A stretch of DNA of 44,321 nt. Source: a virus. Location: positions 1 to 44,321 of IMG/VR virus record IMGVR_UViG_3300020404_000192. The stretch is one strand, 5' to 3'. The position numbers and the translations under genes are program-made. Below, one piece after another: positions 24,109 through 35,001 of this stretch. Position 1 is the first letter of the stretch; each line of letters begins with the position of its first letter. A model generated the notes under the pieces. It was not told the DNA's origin, made no database searches, and was given only the letters and a program-made list of their open reading frames with translations.

Positions 24109-27100
24109 TTATACGATTGCCCATGAACCGCCATTACTTACAGTGACGGTGCTGCCATTATTTATAGCGATAGGTCCAGCAGTCATACAGTTGTCAGAAC
24201 TGGATATTGTGACACTCTCACTAATTGATTGTCTGTTACGTTTGAATATTCCGTAAGTGTCAATCCATTGCTTGTCACCCGATGCTCTTAGAACTGTGCT
24301 CTTCTGACCACTTGATAGACCTTCTGATGCATTAATGTTTAATCCATTATCACCTGTGACTTGCAATCTGTATGTTGACTGAGTGCTGTTGCCACCTGGT
24401 TCGTGGAAGTGTGTTCTACCGCCAGAATCCCATGATGCAAATGTTTGATCAGAATCATTTCTGAAGTAGAATGCATTACCAGTTCTGAAGTATGTATGTG
24501 AATTGTTCTCGAAGTAGAATCTTTCCTGATTACCCGCATCCTTAATCCATACGTTAACAGTTCCCTGTAAGTATGGTAGGTTAAGTGCAGTGTAACCATC
24601 AAGTAAGTCTGCGTTCAAGTTAGAAACAACTGTAGTAGAATCAACTACAAATGGTGCAGTTCCTTGTGCAACTCTTGATCTGACCTGTCCAAAGAAGTGG
24701 AATGTAGAATCGTTGTAACGATACTTAGCAACTCTTGTATCTGTGCCATTGTCTCTTCTGTAGAATGTGATGTCATCACCTTGCTCAGAACCAAATGCAC
24801 CAGGTGAGTTGTCACCGTTGTATGCAATACCACCACCATATGCAGATGATTGTCCAACGTATAAGTAACCAGTTCCTTGATTGTTACCGAACGCTTCAAA
24901 ACCACACTGATAAGAGTCACCAGCTAATGCTCTAACGTATGTGTTAGCACTTCTACTTGTAGTTCCAAAAGCAGCGTCGCCAGTAGATTGTAATGATATG
25001 CCAGGATTGCTATCACCAATACCTAAACGTCCGTTACGGAAGAATACGTTATTGTATGATAGGTGTGTGCCATTCCAACCAAAGGCATTAGTGTCATTAC
25101 CAAATTTGATGAAACCAACTGATGATGATCCTTTACCTTGTATTGCTAGGATATTTGTTCCACTCTTACCAAGAGTAATACCATTACCATCTGCAAGACT
25201 TAATGTTCCTGCACCGTTGTTAGTAAAGATACCTTGATCACCTGTTAGGTCATTAACTGTTAAGTGTCCTGATGCGTCCCTACGTGCGATTGTATTGCCT
25301 GTAGCAGCAGTAGACTGAACATAACCATCTAAGTAATGAGCGTCTAGCTGAGATGATGCACCATCGTTTCCACTATGCCATACTGTGTTACCGTTAAAGG
25401 TAAAGTCTGCAGCATTAAATCTTATTGTTCCATTGCCATCAGTTGTATTACCACCAGAGACGATCATTTGAACGTCATAATTTGGTGCTTGACCAGATGA
25501 TCTGAAATCTATTGTTGGTGTGGTAGAAGTCGCTGCTTTACCAATTTGCAACTTAGCACCGTTTGGATTATCACGTAATCCAAAGATACTTACAGATCCA
25601 CCAGAAACTTTATTAGATGATGATACAGTCCATTTTGTGCCAGGATTAGGACCGAAGACATATACGTTTGCGTTACTGTTTGCACCAACGAATGCTATCG
25701 TTCCAGTTACAAGTGAGTAAATCTCGCCAGTTGTATGTGTAAGTTCTTGAACACCGTTTGAACTATCAACTACGATAGAACCAATGTTGTTTGTTGCACC
25801 TACGTCGGAGTAGATAGTGTAGGTTCCACCATTATTGATGTTACCACCAACACCACTATTACAATGGAAGTCTGGAATGTATAGTGTAAATTTATTACCT
25901 GTGTCATTAACATACAAGTTCTCAAAGACGATCTTGTCTTGTCCAAGAACTTCTGGTAAGAACATATCACCAATAGGTGCTGTAATACCACCACGTGTAT
26001 CACCTATGTTATAACCTGTTTGATACCATAGACCTTGCTTACCATCTAAGATGTCAGCATCTAATCCACTCGCAGCACCATCGTTAGATGAAGACCAGAT
26101 CTTCTCCCAGTTTGTGTAAACTGCGTTACCACCAGTATTACCTCTAATGTATAGGTTGTTATTGTCAGTAAATCCTAATTGAGTTGATGCAGTTCCAGTT
26201 GCCTGTCTTCTGTATGTAATTACACCGTGTGTAGTTCCACCATCTACAAGACCATCAGCACTATTGTTTCTAAGTGCAGCACCAACACCATTACCAGCCT
26301 GTGCAGGAGATGGGTTAGAGGTTAGAGATGCAGTCTCGTTGAATATTAAGTTTGCAGTATCTGCAGTTCCAGATATTGATATTGCGTATGTGGTATTTGC
26401 AAGTCTTGCGGGATCTAATGTTCCGAAGATTAAACTTCCTGCGTTCTGATAGAATGAACCTTGGTTACCATCTAGTCTGTCAGCATTAAGTTCAGATCCT
26501 GCACCCTGATCAATTGAAACATTACCATTGTTATCAACGATAAATCCACCTTGATCTTGGTTACCAACTGCTTGGTTTGTTACATCTTTTCTAAATCTGA
26601 ATACACCGTAATTACCATAAACAGATGCACTAGAAGTTAAGTTATCACCTTTTCTAATGTCAACTTCAATGTTACCATAGTAACGGTTGATTGTTCCTTT
26701 TGTTGCAGCAAGTATTGCTCCAGAACCACCACCAAGTTCACTTGGTATTACAACTGAGAAATCTCCAGTATATCCTGTTCCTGAGTCAGTAACAGTAGCA
26801 GATGTGATAGTTCCACCAGTTACAATATATGTTGCACGAGCAACGTTGTCACTACTAATGGATATGTTACCACCGTCCATCGGTATGTTCTGGTAAGTTC
26901 CGTTTGTATAATTTGTTCCACCATTTGTAATGGTAATGCTGTCAATGTAACTACTATCTGATAGAGAACCACCAATAACCATGGCGTCTGATGTAGTAGC
27001 TCTAATTGCTTGTAGTGCATACTCCCATGATGAATCACCACGTAAGAAACTGAATGAGTTAGCAGCACCTTTACCAGCTAATCTTTCTGGGTCAATGATA

Positions 27101-30100
27101 CCCGCAACGATGTTAGAAGCATCAATGTTTGTTGATGTTAACTGTGTCCAGTTTGCAGCGTTAGTTGCAGATGTATTGATTGCTCTAGAGAGGTCAATGA
27201 TCCTCTTCCTTGCCATGTTACCACTATTGGTTCCACTAGAAGGTGAGGTTACAGAATACTGGTTACCGTTAATTAATGATATGGTATAGAAACCATCAGA
27301 TGCACCACCACTGGTAAAGTCAATAAACGCTAGTGCAGCGTTAGATAAACCGTGTGAGTTCTCAGTGATAGTAATTGTAGTGCCACTTTGACTGTAGGTT
27401 CCAGTTCCTTCATTTGCATTTGCTTGGTCAAGTATAAAGTCACCCGCATCAAACTTAATGTTATTTGCAATGTCAATACTTACACGTCCTTCTATTTGTG
27501 CAGCAATGACTGCTGTAGTTCCAGATGATACCGCTGCTTGAACTGTTGGTTGGTTGTAGTAACCTTTACCACCATTTGTGATAGTAACTTTAGTTACTGA
27601 TCCGTTAGTTACATTTGCTGTAGCAGATGCTTGAACACCATTTACACCATCATCAGGTGCAGAAATTGTTAGAGCAAAATCTCCAGTGTAACTATCACCA
27701 GCTGTGCTGATAACGAAGTTAAAGATTGTTCCATCGTTATAGTTGGTTACGGTTCCACGAGCAGTTGTAGAACTACCTGCGATGATGTCACCATTAGTAA
27801 ATTGGAATGCACTGTTAGGTGTAAATGCTAAGAACTGACTTTCTAAATCATTCTCAAGAATGTATGATATCGCAACACCCTGTGTCTTAAGTTGATGAGT
27901 TCCAGAACCTTGAGATTGTAAATCTATTGCTTGGTTAGAACTTGCATTAGATGGTGTAGTTGCAAGTTGGATTGTATTATCATCTATCTTGATAACGTAG
28001 TAATCTACGCCAGTTGATAATCCTTGAACCGCAGATGATCCTTGTGTATATGTTAGTAAGTCACCTGTATTAGTTCCATGAGATGCAATTGTAATCTGTT
28101 CATTCGATGTATTGAATGATGCAGATGCAACTTGGAATGTTGTTGCTGTTGTTTCAATCGCAATGTCACCCGCATTTGCGTCTTCAATAGCAAGTCTTTC
28201 TGCTGTAGATGCAACAGATGTAATATTGAATGGACGTAACGCAGGAATCTGGTCAATGTTGATCTTACCAGATGATGTTAACTGAACAAGAGCAGATGGA
28301 ACTGCGTTTGTAGAGTATGGTTGGTTTAGGTATGGTCCTAAGTTGTTTGAAATATAATCTCTAACAGATGCCTGTGTAGGTAGTAAACTATCAGATGCAA
28401 ATGTTCCACCTAAGTTATCATCTTGTGAGAATCCTGTAATTGTGATGTCACCACCAACAATCTTAATAGATGATAGTTCAGAGATACTAACTGTTCCAAC
28501 GAAACTGATAGCACCAGTTCTGTTGAAGATCGTAACAAAGTTACCAACTTTAAAGTCACCAAACTCGTTAGTTCCTGATGTATAAACTTGTCCGAATGAT
28601 TGTTCTGCTGCCTCAAATGCAGTTCCTTGTCCAACACCACCGTTCTGTGGTAACGCAGCGTAGGTATTACCTGATCCTGCATATTCCCAAGTGTGTGATG
28701 ATGAGTTAACAACAGATGGTCTATGGAATCTTACTGTCTTACCAACAAGGTTACTTAGAGGTAAACTTCCTGCAGCAAAACTAGGATCATTAGATGACTG
28801 ATAACGATCAGTGCCATCAGAGTAATCCATCGCACGGTTAGTTGTTATCTTAGCAACAATTTGTGTGCCAGGTGCACCAGAAATTAATTCTGTTTCTAGA
28901 ATTATATGTTCTACAGCAGGGTCAGCAGATGTATAACCATCAATCTTGATGATATAATCTTCAATAGGTATACCTGTTAGTGTTGTTCCAGATACTTGAA
29001 CAACTTGTCTTCCTGTTGGAACTCCATTTCCATCAGTGTCATCTATAATAGAATCAATAACACCGACGTCAAATGAATATGCCTCTGCTCTAAATCCTGT
29101 TGCTCTTAGAGCAAATGTTCCGAAGTTAGATGCTGAGTTAGTAACAGATGCGTAACCACCAGACTGACATAAGATACCATCTTGACAGAAGATAGCAAAC
29201 ACAGAAACCAACTGGGTGTAACCATCGTTAGTAACGTTATATGCAGTTCCACCAAAACATATAATGGTGAATGCGTTCGCAACCATGGACTTACCTTGTG
29301 GGTCGAACTGTGCAACTGTAGCACCCTGTGAGTTCTGTTTTAAGCCAGGTCTAGGAACGTTAGGTGTAGCAACCTTAGCACCGTCAATCTCACAACCAGA
29401 ACCACCAAGGAATGATATAAGAGATGAGTTCTGAATATATGGAGATGCTTCAATAATTGGAAGATCTAAGAATGTTTGAACAAGTGGGAATGAATACTTG
29501 CCTTGATCTTGTTCTGTAATCAGAGGATCAGGATTTGTAACTGTTCCACCATATGCATTACCACTAGACAATACGTTGTCTAAGATACCCCAGTTTGTAG
29601 TCAGTGCGGATACAACGTTAGCACACTCAGGTGCAGATGAATCTACCGTAATAGAACCATTTGATCTAGGTGTGATTTGTGAGAATTGACCACTCTCTAA
29701 ATTATTTCTTATTGCGTCTATTGATAGTTCTTTTGCTGCAGCAAATATTGCACGAGTGTAAGTAACCTCAGTTGCAACGTGTTGAACACCACTAGCACCA
29801 GAGATGTATAAGTTTGCTGCCTCAACAATTTTAGAGTTACCACCATAACGTAAGTCATACTGGAATGCTCTCGTAATCTTCATTACGTCATCAATACATT
29901 GCTGATCGCCAGGTGCAACTGTTCTTGTAACTGATGCTACAGAACCTGGTGTAGTTCCGCTTCCTATTGCTGTTGTAACGATGTCAAAGAAGGTTGTAAT
30001 TGATGAGATAACGTTTGCACAAGAAGGGTTAGTTGCAACCGTTCTAGTGGCATGTGACATGTTATCGTTGGCAATTGCAGTATCAACGATTGTGAAGAAG

Positions 30101-33100
30101 TCATCAATCAATCCTTGCTCTACAGTTGTTCCTTTATTATTGTTATCAAGAACCTGAGTGAATCCATGATTGCCTTCTATAGTTCCGATAGAGTCACTAA
30201 TAGCAACTGTTCTAGCAAGTGTTTTTGCTATTGCAAACACTGCACGTGATTCTGTCTCTTCACCGTCTAGGAATGTAGATGATGTGTATAACGCAGCAGC
30301 ATCATAAACTTGCTCGTTACCACCATATGCTAGGTTGTATACGATAGTTCTTAGTAGATCTAATACGTCATCAATACAGTTTTGATTTCCGCCAGGCACA
30401 TTGTGTGATGGGTTATCAATGTTGTATCTTTGAACTGCCTCAAATGCAATTAGGTTTAGGTTCTTTTGTATAAGAGTTGCAGCGTCACGACGAACTGTTC
30501 CTGCACCTACATCTAAAGTTGCATTATGATAATACTGTAGTTTTGTAGCATGAGGATTTCTGTATAGAGGTAAATTTCTTCCTGCTAAAATACAAGCATC
30601 TTTCGCATATCCGAATACTTCTGCATAACGATCTCTTGTTAATGAGAAGCCAGGATCAATATAGAATTTTGCTTGATCGAATACTCTATCGTTACCACCC
30701 CATTTAAGGTTATGTGCTACACATTTTTGAATGAAGTCTCTAACGTCATCGTAGCATGCTGTGTTACCTGTAGGAATTGTGTAACCACTATTAGCAGCAA
30801 GCATTTTATTGACTGCATAATCTGCAATCATATCTGCGTTACCAAATAGTAACTCAGAAACATCACCGTATTTGTTATCTACTGGTTTGCTGTTTGGAGT
30901 TCTAAATGGTTTTTGTAAATCTGTAAACTCACCTACGGATCCACTCTGTCCATTCTGTGAGTTGTCTGGTAAATCTAGAACAAATTCTCTGTCATCATAA
31001 ATGTCCTTAATACCATAAGTTCCATTGATGTTTGCATTACCAGAGTTTGTAATAGTTACGGTTGTTAATGCTTTCTTAACTGAGTTAGTTCCTGCACTTA
31101 CAAATGCATGTGTTGAAGTGTCAGATGATACACCAACATTAACAGTAAATGTATTTGTTGTCTTTGCAGTAATCCTTAACCACTTATCAAATGCAGGGTC
31201 ACCGCCTCTAGGATATGGATGGTTTGTTGCATTACTATCTGTGGCACAAGTCATTACGATTGCACCCGCATCAAATTTAATTAAATCACCAACACTAAAT
31301 CCATGACCATTGACAGTTACTACAAAGTTACCGTTGCTAGGTGTGTAAGATGCGTTAGTAGGAGTATGCTGACTGAAGTTAGGATATAAGTTATGTCCTT
31401 TCTGAACACGAACTGTTAATGCATCACCACTTGCAGACCAAGAAGTAAGACCTCTTGTTACTGTGTCTGCGGTTTGTCCAAAGTTTGTTCCACCAATAGT
31501 AAGTGCAGAACTACGAGTAGCGGATGATTCATAATAATATTTGACATATGCTGTTGCCTCCTCTGCAATAAATTCTTGGTTGTTTCTGATATTCTCAGCA
31601 CCATCTCTGAATCTATCACTTTGATTGATAGGAGTAAATCCGTAAGGAGAGTTACGTAGAGATGCTAGAACATAGTTGTTAGAACCAACAACAGACTGGT
31701 CACCAGTTGGGTTGAGACTAGCACTAATTTGTGATAGGTTTGCTCTTACAACAAACTGTAGTGAGAAACCATCAGCACGTTCTATACGATGTGTAATATA
31801 TTTTCTACCGTTAAGATCTTCTAAGTTATCAAGAATAGAAACGCCAGTTCCAGATGATGATGTAACATCACTAGCAGTTTCAATATTTGCTTGCTTTAAT
31901 ACAAATGTAACTGTAGTGTTAGAACTATTATAACGACCATAACCTAGACCTAAATCAGAGTTTGATGGAAGTGTAGGAGTTCCAGCTCCTAGATCAAATT
32001 GTCCAATATGATATGTCTTACTAAATCTTGCATCAGCGTTAGGGAAGTTAAATGTAATACCAGCTTGACCTAATGATATTAGATTAGCAAATAAAGCACT
32101 TGTTAATGTATTGTCTACACCTGTGACTGTAACAGTAATTAAACCACCACTAATAGTGTAACTTGTGTTTGGTGATGCACCAAATCCTAATGCAGTATTC
32201 TGGAAACCATAGATGTTAACTTCTTGTCCAACTTCATAATCGTGGAAGTCAGATGATGCAGCAGAAGTCGCTAGATTGAATATAGGACCGTTGTAGGTTG
32301 ATATAGTGCTTAGAGATGAATCAATTGTTGTAATTGATAATACCTTAGTCTGTAATTCAAATCTTTGGAAACCTAATCCTGCAGATGTTAGAGGTAGTGT
32401 TATTGGATTATCAGCACCCGATGCATCCTTCTGTGTTGCGTTAGCAGCAGATGCAGCAAGTCTAAACCAGTTAGGACTTTCTACATAAACAAAATATGCA
32501 GTGCCATCAACAAGACCACCGATACCGCCCATCTTACCTTGACGATATACAACACCATCTCCAGTTGTAAATTGATGATTTGTAACATAAATGTGATTGT
32601 CTTCAAACATCACATTACCAGTTGTTAACTGATGGAACTTATCATCAGGAGATACACCTGTAATATCTTTTCTACCCTGAGTTATCGTTGTGTTAGCAAT
32701 TGCATTTGCTTCAAGGTCATATAATTCGATAGTATTATCATCTACCTTTCTTACCCAATAACGTGTGCCATCAATTAAACCTGGCAATGGGTTTGTATTC
32801 TCATCTTTTTCATACAATACGTTATCACCAGTTACAAAACCGTGTCCAGTAATTGTAATTCTATCAGTGGTAGTATTGATAAAGTTAGTGCTTCCTCTAA
32901 ATGCTACTGTTTCTCTCTCAGTATCAATAGTATGCTGATAAATTTGGTTAGAGATTGTCTCTAATTCTGGTCTTAATGACTCAGCATCTACAACGTCAAA
33001 TCTATCTGATACACTTGGGTTATTAATATCAGTAATAATATTAGCAAGTGCTGTTGCATCATAAAATACTTTTTCAGCGTCTTGGAATACGTCGGTAATG

Positions 33101-34431
33101 CCTGACGTAATCAATACTGTTACAGTTCCAGTAGAGTATGGTGATGCTACAGGACCTGTGAAGTTAATAGCTTGAACTACACCCTGTGTTCCTGATGATC
33201 CACCTTGTAGGAAATAACCAACTTGTAAAGTTACATTGTCACCTGTATGGTTGTTAAATGTAATACTGAAGATGTTATCACCACGGAATTTATCGCCAGG
33301 TATTGCAGGAATCTGCTCAACTTCTGGTTCATAGTATAATCTTTGTTTGTCATCAAATACAAACGCAAATTTCCATGTATGGATTACTGTGCTTTGTGGA
33401 TCTGATGCGTTCTGTAATGCGTCTCTGAATACAACACCGAAGATGTATGTTTCGTTAGACGCCTTGATCATGTGACGATCTTGGTTAGCTGGTCTAAGAA
33501 TTACTCGTCTTAAGTTGTCACCAACAAGTGAACAGTTTCTAGGTAGTGATATTGGGTTATCTTCTAGATACTCACCACCAGATACAATAATTGTTACGTA
33601 TTCATCACTTGCATCGGGTGTTGCTTTCTGCAAACCATAAGCAATTTGTGCTGCTTTCTTAACAGTTTGGACTGGTCTAGCAGCTGAACGACCATCGTTT
33701 AGATCACTACCAATGGTTTGTGATACGTATACACGACCACCAGTGTCATTAGTAGCAACTTTATATACAAAGTCAGTGGTAGCAACCCTTCTGGACTGAT
33801 CACTTAGAGGAGGTGTGTCAGCAGTTGGGAAGAATGTTGTGCCAAAAGTAGGACTTGTAACGTCTGTATCTTCAAAGTTAACTAAGTTTGGAGCACGAAG
33901 ATTCAACGCAGGGTTGATGATAGTGTCAATATCAAGGTTTGTAACCTGTGCAGTATCAGAAATGATAGAACGAGTCGTTCTAATCTGTCCCTCAACGTCT
34001 AGCTCAAACTGAGGATCGTTAGTATTGATACCAACCCTAACGTTTTCCTGTGCATTTTTGTCAATATATATTGCATCTTTCTCTAGAGCACCAGTTCCTA
34101 CTGAGATTTCTAGTGACTCATCTCCTTGAATACTTAATGAACGAACTCTTTTATATGCTAGAGTCGCACCCGCTGTAATTACACTATTTGCTGAACCTAC
34201 AAAACTTAAATTATCGTCATCTACCTTAGTTACTATAAACTCTCCATCTACCTCACCACCACTTGTGAAGTCAATGTATAATTTTTCTGTCCCTATGATA
34301 CCGTGTGCAACAGTAACTATATTACCAACACCCGCAGAAGTTCGACTGTAGGTGGCGTTGACCCAATTCCCCGTCGCTTTAGACCCAGATGCTTCAATCC
34401 TTTGTTGGTCGGTATTAATCTGAAAACTCAT
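24109..34431 (-). CDS. Giant modular adhesin / tail fibre protein (3440 aa)
   Basis: The largest gene here. Residues 20-95 hold a module with HGIIGTEKLYIDFTSGGEVD. A beta-helix begins at about 229 (VYVSQTIGSDLNDGRSAARP; SLVGDNLRRVILRP) but breaks near 340. Beta modules HGFVTGDNVLYEKD (about 530) and HQFTTGDGVVYRQG (about 617) follow. Three helical repeats start at Cys1226, Cys1352 and Cys1512 (CxDDV with YGGN). Beta-helix-like sequence resumes near 1658 (EASPYIQNSSLISFLGGSGC; FCQDGILCQSGGYASVTNSA). More beta modules occupy 2000-2500. The C-terminal third holds repeated fibre motifs (LDGYVQS, LDGKQG, LDGNQG). The last residues, AGPIAINNGSTVTVSNGGSW, are a C-terminal motif common in marine phage fibres. 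No signal peptide or catalytic motif. Probably a long host-binding fibre. Confidence 0.85.
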   Translation of the reverse strand: MSFQINTDQQRIEASGSKATGNWVNATYSRTSAGVGNIVTVAHGIIGTEKLYIDFTSGGEVDGEFIVTKVDDDNLSFVGSANSVITAGATLAYKRVRSLSIQGDESLEISVGTGALEKDAIYIDKNAQENVRVGINTNDPQFELDVEGQIRTTRSIISDTAQVTNLDIDTIINPALNLRAPNLVNFEDTDVTSPTFGTTFFPTADTPPLSDQSRRVATTDFVYKVATNDTGGRVYVSQTIGSDLNDGRSAARPVQTVKKAAQIAYGLQKATPDASDEYVTIIVSGGEYLEDNPISLPRNCSLVGDNLRRVILRPANQDRHMIKASNETYIFGVVFRDALQNASDPQSTVIHTWKFAFVFDDKQRLYYEPEVEQIPAIPGDKFRGDNIFSITFNNHTGDNVTLQVGYFLQGGSSGTQGVVQAINFTGPVASPYSTGTVTVLITSGITDVFQDAEKVFYDATALANIITDINNPSVSDRFDVVDAESLRPELETISNQIYQHTIDTERETVAFRGSTNFINTTTDRITITGHGFVTGDNVLYEKDENTNPLPGLIDGTRYWVRKVDDNTIELYDLEANAIANTTITQGRKDITGVSPDDKFHQLTTGNVMFEDNHIYVTNHQFTTGDGVVYRQGKMGGIGGLVDGTAYFVYVESPNWFRLAASAANATQKDASGADNPITLPLTSAGLGFQRFELQTKVLSITTIDSSLSTISTYNGPIFNLATSAASSDFHDYEVGQEVNIYGFQNTALGFGASPNTSYTISGGLITVTVTGVDNTLTSALFANLISLGQAGITFNFPNADARFSKTYHIGQFDLGAGTPTLPSNSDLGLGYGRYNSSNTTVTFVLKQANIETASDVTSSSGTGVSILDNLEDLNGRKYITHRIERADGFSLQFVVRANLSQISASLNPTGDQSVVGSNNYVLASLRNSPYGFTPINQSDRFRDGAENIRNNQEFIAEEATAYVKYYYESSATRSSALTIGGTNFGQTADTVTRGLTSWSASGDALTVRVQKGHNLYPNFSQHTPTNASYTPSNGNFVVTVNGHGFSVGDLIKFDAGAIVMTCATDSNATNHPYPRGGDPAFDKWLRITAKTTNTFTVNVGVSSDTSTHAFVSAGTNSVKKALTTVTITNSGNANINGTYGIKDIYDDREFVLDLPDNSQNGQSGSVGEFTDLQKPFRTPNSKPVDNKYGDVSELLFGNADMIADYAVNKMLAANSGYTIPTGNTACYDDVRDFIQKCVAHNLKWGGNDRVFDQAKFYIDPGFSLTRDRYAEVFGYAKDACILAGRNLPLYRNPHATKLQYYHNATLDVGAGTVRRDAATLIQKNLNLIAFEAVQRYNIDNPSHNVPGGNQNCIDDVLDLLRTIVYNLAYGGNEQVYDAAALYTSSTFLDGEETESRAVFAIAKTLARTVAISDSIGTIEGNHGFTQVLDNNNKGTTVEQGLIDDFFTIVDTAIANDNMSHATRTVATNPSCANVISSITTFFDIVTTAIGSGTTPGSVASVTRTVAPGDQQCIDDVMKITRAFQYDLRYGGNSKIVEAANLYISGASGVQHVATEVTYTRAIFAAAKELSIDAIRNNLESGQFSQITPRSNGSITVDSSAPECANVVSALTTNWGILDNVLSSGNAYGGTVTNPDPLITEQDQGKYSFPLVQTFLDLPIIEASPYIQNSSLISFLGGSGCEIDGAKVATPNVPRPGLKQNSQGATVAQFDPQGKSMVANAFTIICFGGTAYNVTNDGYTQLVSVFAIFCQDGILCQSGGYASVTNSASNFGTFALRATGFRAEAYSFDVGVIDSIIDDTDGNGVPTGRQVVQVSGTTLTGIPIEDYIIKIDGYTSADPAVEHIILETELISGAPGTQIVAKITTNRAMDYSDGTDRYQSSNDPSFAAGSLPLSNLVGKTVRFHRPSVVNSSSHTWEYAGSGNTYAALPQNGGVGQGTAFEAAEQSFGQVYTSGTNEFGDFKVGNFVTIFNRTGAISFVGTVSISELSSIKIVGGDITITGFSQDDNLGGTFASDSLLPTQASVRDYISNNLGPYLNQPYSTNAVPSALVQLTSSGKINIDQIPALRPFNITSVASTAERLAIEDANAGDIAIETTATTFQVASASFNTSNEQITIASHGTNTGDLLTYTQGSSAVQGLSTGVDYYVIKIDDNTIQLATTPSNASSNQAIDLQSQGSGTHQLKTQGVAISYILENDLESQFLAFTPNSAFQFTNGDIIAGSSTTARGTVTNYNDGTIFNFVISTAGDSYTGDFALTISAPDDGVNGVQASATANVTNGSVTKVTITNGGKGYYNQPTVQAAVSSGTTAVIAAQIEGRVSIDIANNIKFDAGDFILDQANANEGTGTYSQSGTTITITENSHGLSNAALAFIDFTSGGASDGFYTISLINGNQYSVTSPSSGTNSGNMARKRIIDLSRAINTSATNAANWTQLTSTNIDASNIVAGIIDPERLAGKGAANSFSFLRGDSSWEYALQAIRATTSDAMVIGGSLSDSSYIDSITITNGGTNYTNGTYQNIPMDGGNISISSDNVARATYIVTGGTITSATVTDSGTGYTGDFSVVIPSELGGGSGAILAATKGTINRYYGNIEVDIRKGDNLTSSASVYGNYGVFRFRKDVTNQAVGNQDQGGFIVDNNGNVSIDQGAGSELNADRLDGNQGSFYQNAGSLIFGTLDPARLANTTYAISISGTADTANLIFNETASLTSNPSPAQAGNGVGAALRNNSADGLVDGGTTHGVITYRRQATGTASTQLGFTDNNNLYIRGNTGGNAVYTNWEKIWSSSNDGAASGLDADILDGKQGLWYQTGYNIGDTRGGITAPIGDMFLPEVLGQDKIVFENLYVNDTGNKFTLYIPDFHCNSGVGGNINNGGTYTIYSDVGATNNIGSIVVDSSNGVQELTHTTGEIYSLVTGTIAFVGANSNANVYVFGPNPGTKWTVSSSNKVSGGSVSIFGLRDNPNGAKLQIGKAATSTTPTIDFRSSGQAPNYDVQMIVSGGNTTDGNGTIRFNAADFTFNGNTVWHSGNDGASSQLDAHYLDGYVQSTAATGNTIARRDASGHLTVNDLTGDQGIFTNNGAGTLSLADGNGITLGKSGTNILAIQGKGSSSVGFIKFGNDTNAFGWNGTHLSYNNVFFRNGRLGIGDSNPGISLQSTGDAAFGTTSRSANTYVRALAGDSYQCGFEAFGNNQGTGYLYVGQSSAYGGGIAYNGDNSPGAFGSEQGDDITFYRRDNGTDTRVAKYRYNDSTFHFFGQVRSRVAQGTAPFVVDSTTVVSNLNADLLDGYTALNLPYLQGTVNVWIKDAGNQERFYFENNSHTYFRTGNAFYFRNDSDQTFASWDSGGRTHFHEPGGNSTQSTYRLQVTGDNGLNINASEGLSSGQKSTVLRASGDKQWIDTYGIFKRNRQSISESVTISSSDNCMTAGPIAINNGSTVTVSNGGSWAIV
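24159..24166 (-). promoter_or_regulatory. Possible late promoter (TATAAATA) inside the 3' end of the giant adhesin gene
   Basis: The minus strand reads GCTATAAATAATGGC, an exact TATAAATA, 54 bases before the 320-aa fibre start. It encodes the conserved Ala-Ile-Asn-Asn-Gly of the adhesin end, with Ile as ATA. It could drive the fibre cassette separately from the very long upstream gene. Confidence 0.35.
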
Positions 34432-34446
34432 TTCGTTCCTATAAGG

Positions 34447-34980
34447 TTATGATACGACTGTTAATTCTAAGTTTCCTATCCACAAAACAGTGGATGAGGT
34501 TGTCACACTTGAGACTTGGAATGTAAAGAATGGTGCTGCCCCAATTTGTGTGGCAAATGGCACTACATTCCATGTTTCCTGACCTGGTGGATTGTTTCTA
34601 ACGATGATCTTCCTTTCAGAAGCAACGGTAGGAATACCTCCAGCTGTCGTAGTAATTACAAGGTCAAATTTTGCTGCATAAACATATATATTTGTCGTCG
34701 TCTCTTGTCCAAAAACTGTAGCACTAGCAAAGGCAACAGAGTCGTTTGCTAATGGTGGTGTGTTTCCTGCAAGAGGTGTGGTTCCATCTAATGATAGTTG
34801 CTGTGTGTTATTAGCAGCATCTGTTTGTCTTTTAAGAATGAATATATCTTTGTTTGCATCAGTAAAGTGATTGCTCACCATGTGCATTGCTGATATGTTT
34901 TTCAGAGCTTTAGAAGTGTCTAATACTTCAGTAGCATCTACTGCGTATCCTCCTATAGATGAAAAATTCTTTACGGGCAT
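34447..34980 (-). CDS. Beta-rich structural protein (177 aa)
   Basis: The sequence starts MPVKNFSSIGGYAVDATEVL and is rich in Thr, Ala and Val strands (NIYVYAAKFDLVITTTAGG, APFFTFQVSSVTTSSTVLWI). No Cys, membrane segment or catalytic motif is evident. It is preceded by a perfect TATAAATA 22 bases upstream and followed by the giant adhesin 16 bases on, so it may be a connector or accessory part of that fibre. Family not recognised. Confidence 0.72.
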   Translation of the reverse strand: MPVKNFSSIGGYAVDATEVLDTSKALKNISAMHMVSNHFTDANKDIFILKRQTDAANNTQQLSLDGTTPLAGNTPPLANDSVAFASATVFGQETTTNIYVYAAKFDLVITTTAGGIPTVASERKIIVRNNPPGQETWNVVPFATQIGAAPFFTFQVSSVTTSSTVLWIGNLELTVVS

Positions 34981-35001
34981 TGTCTTAGATTACCTAGAGG
35001 T

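Noticed and set aside
33420-33745. Beta-helix as a possible pectate lyase or depolymerase
   Set aside because: Only the fold pattern is visible; no catalytic residues could be recognised, so an enzymatic call is not justified.
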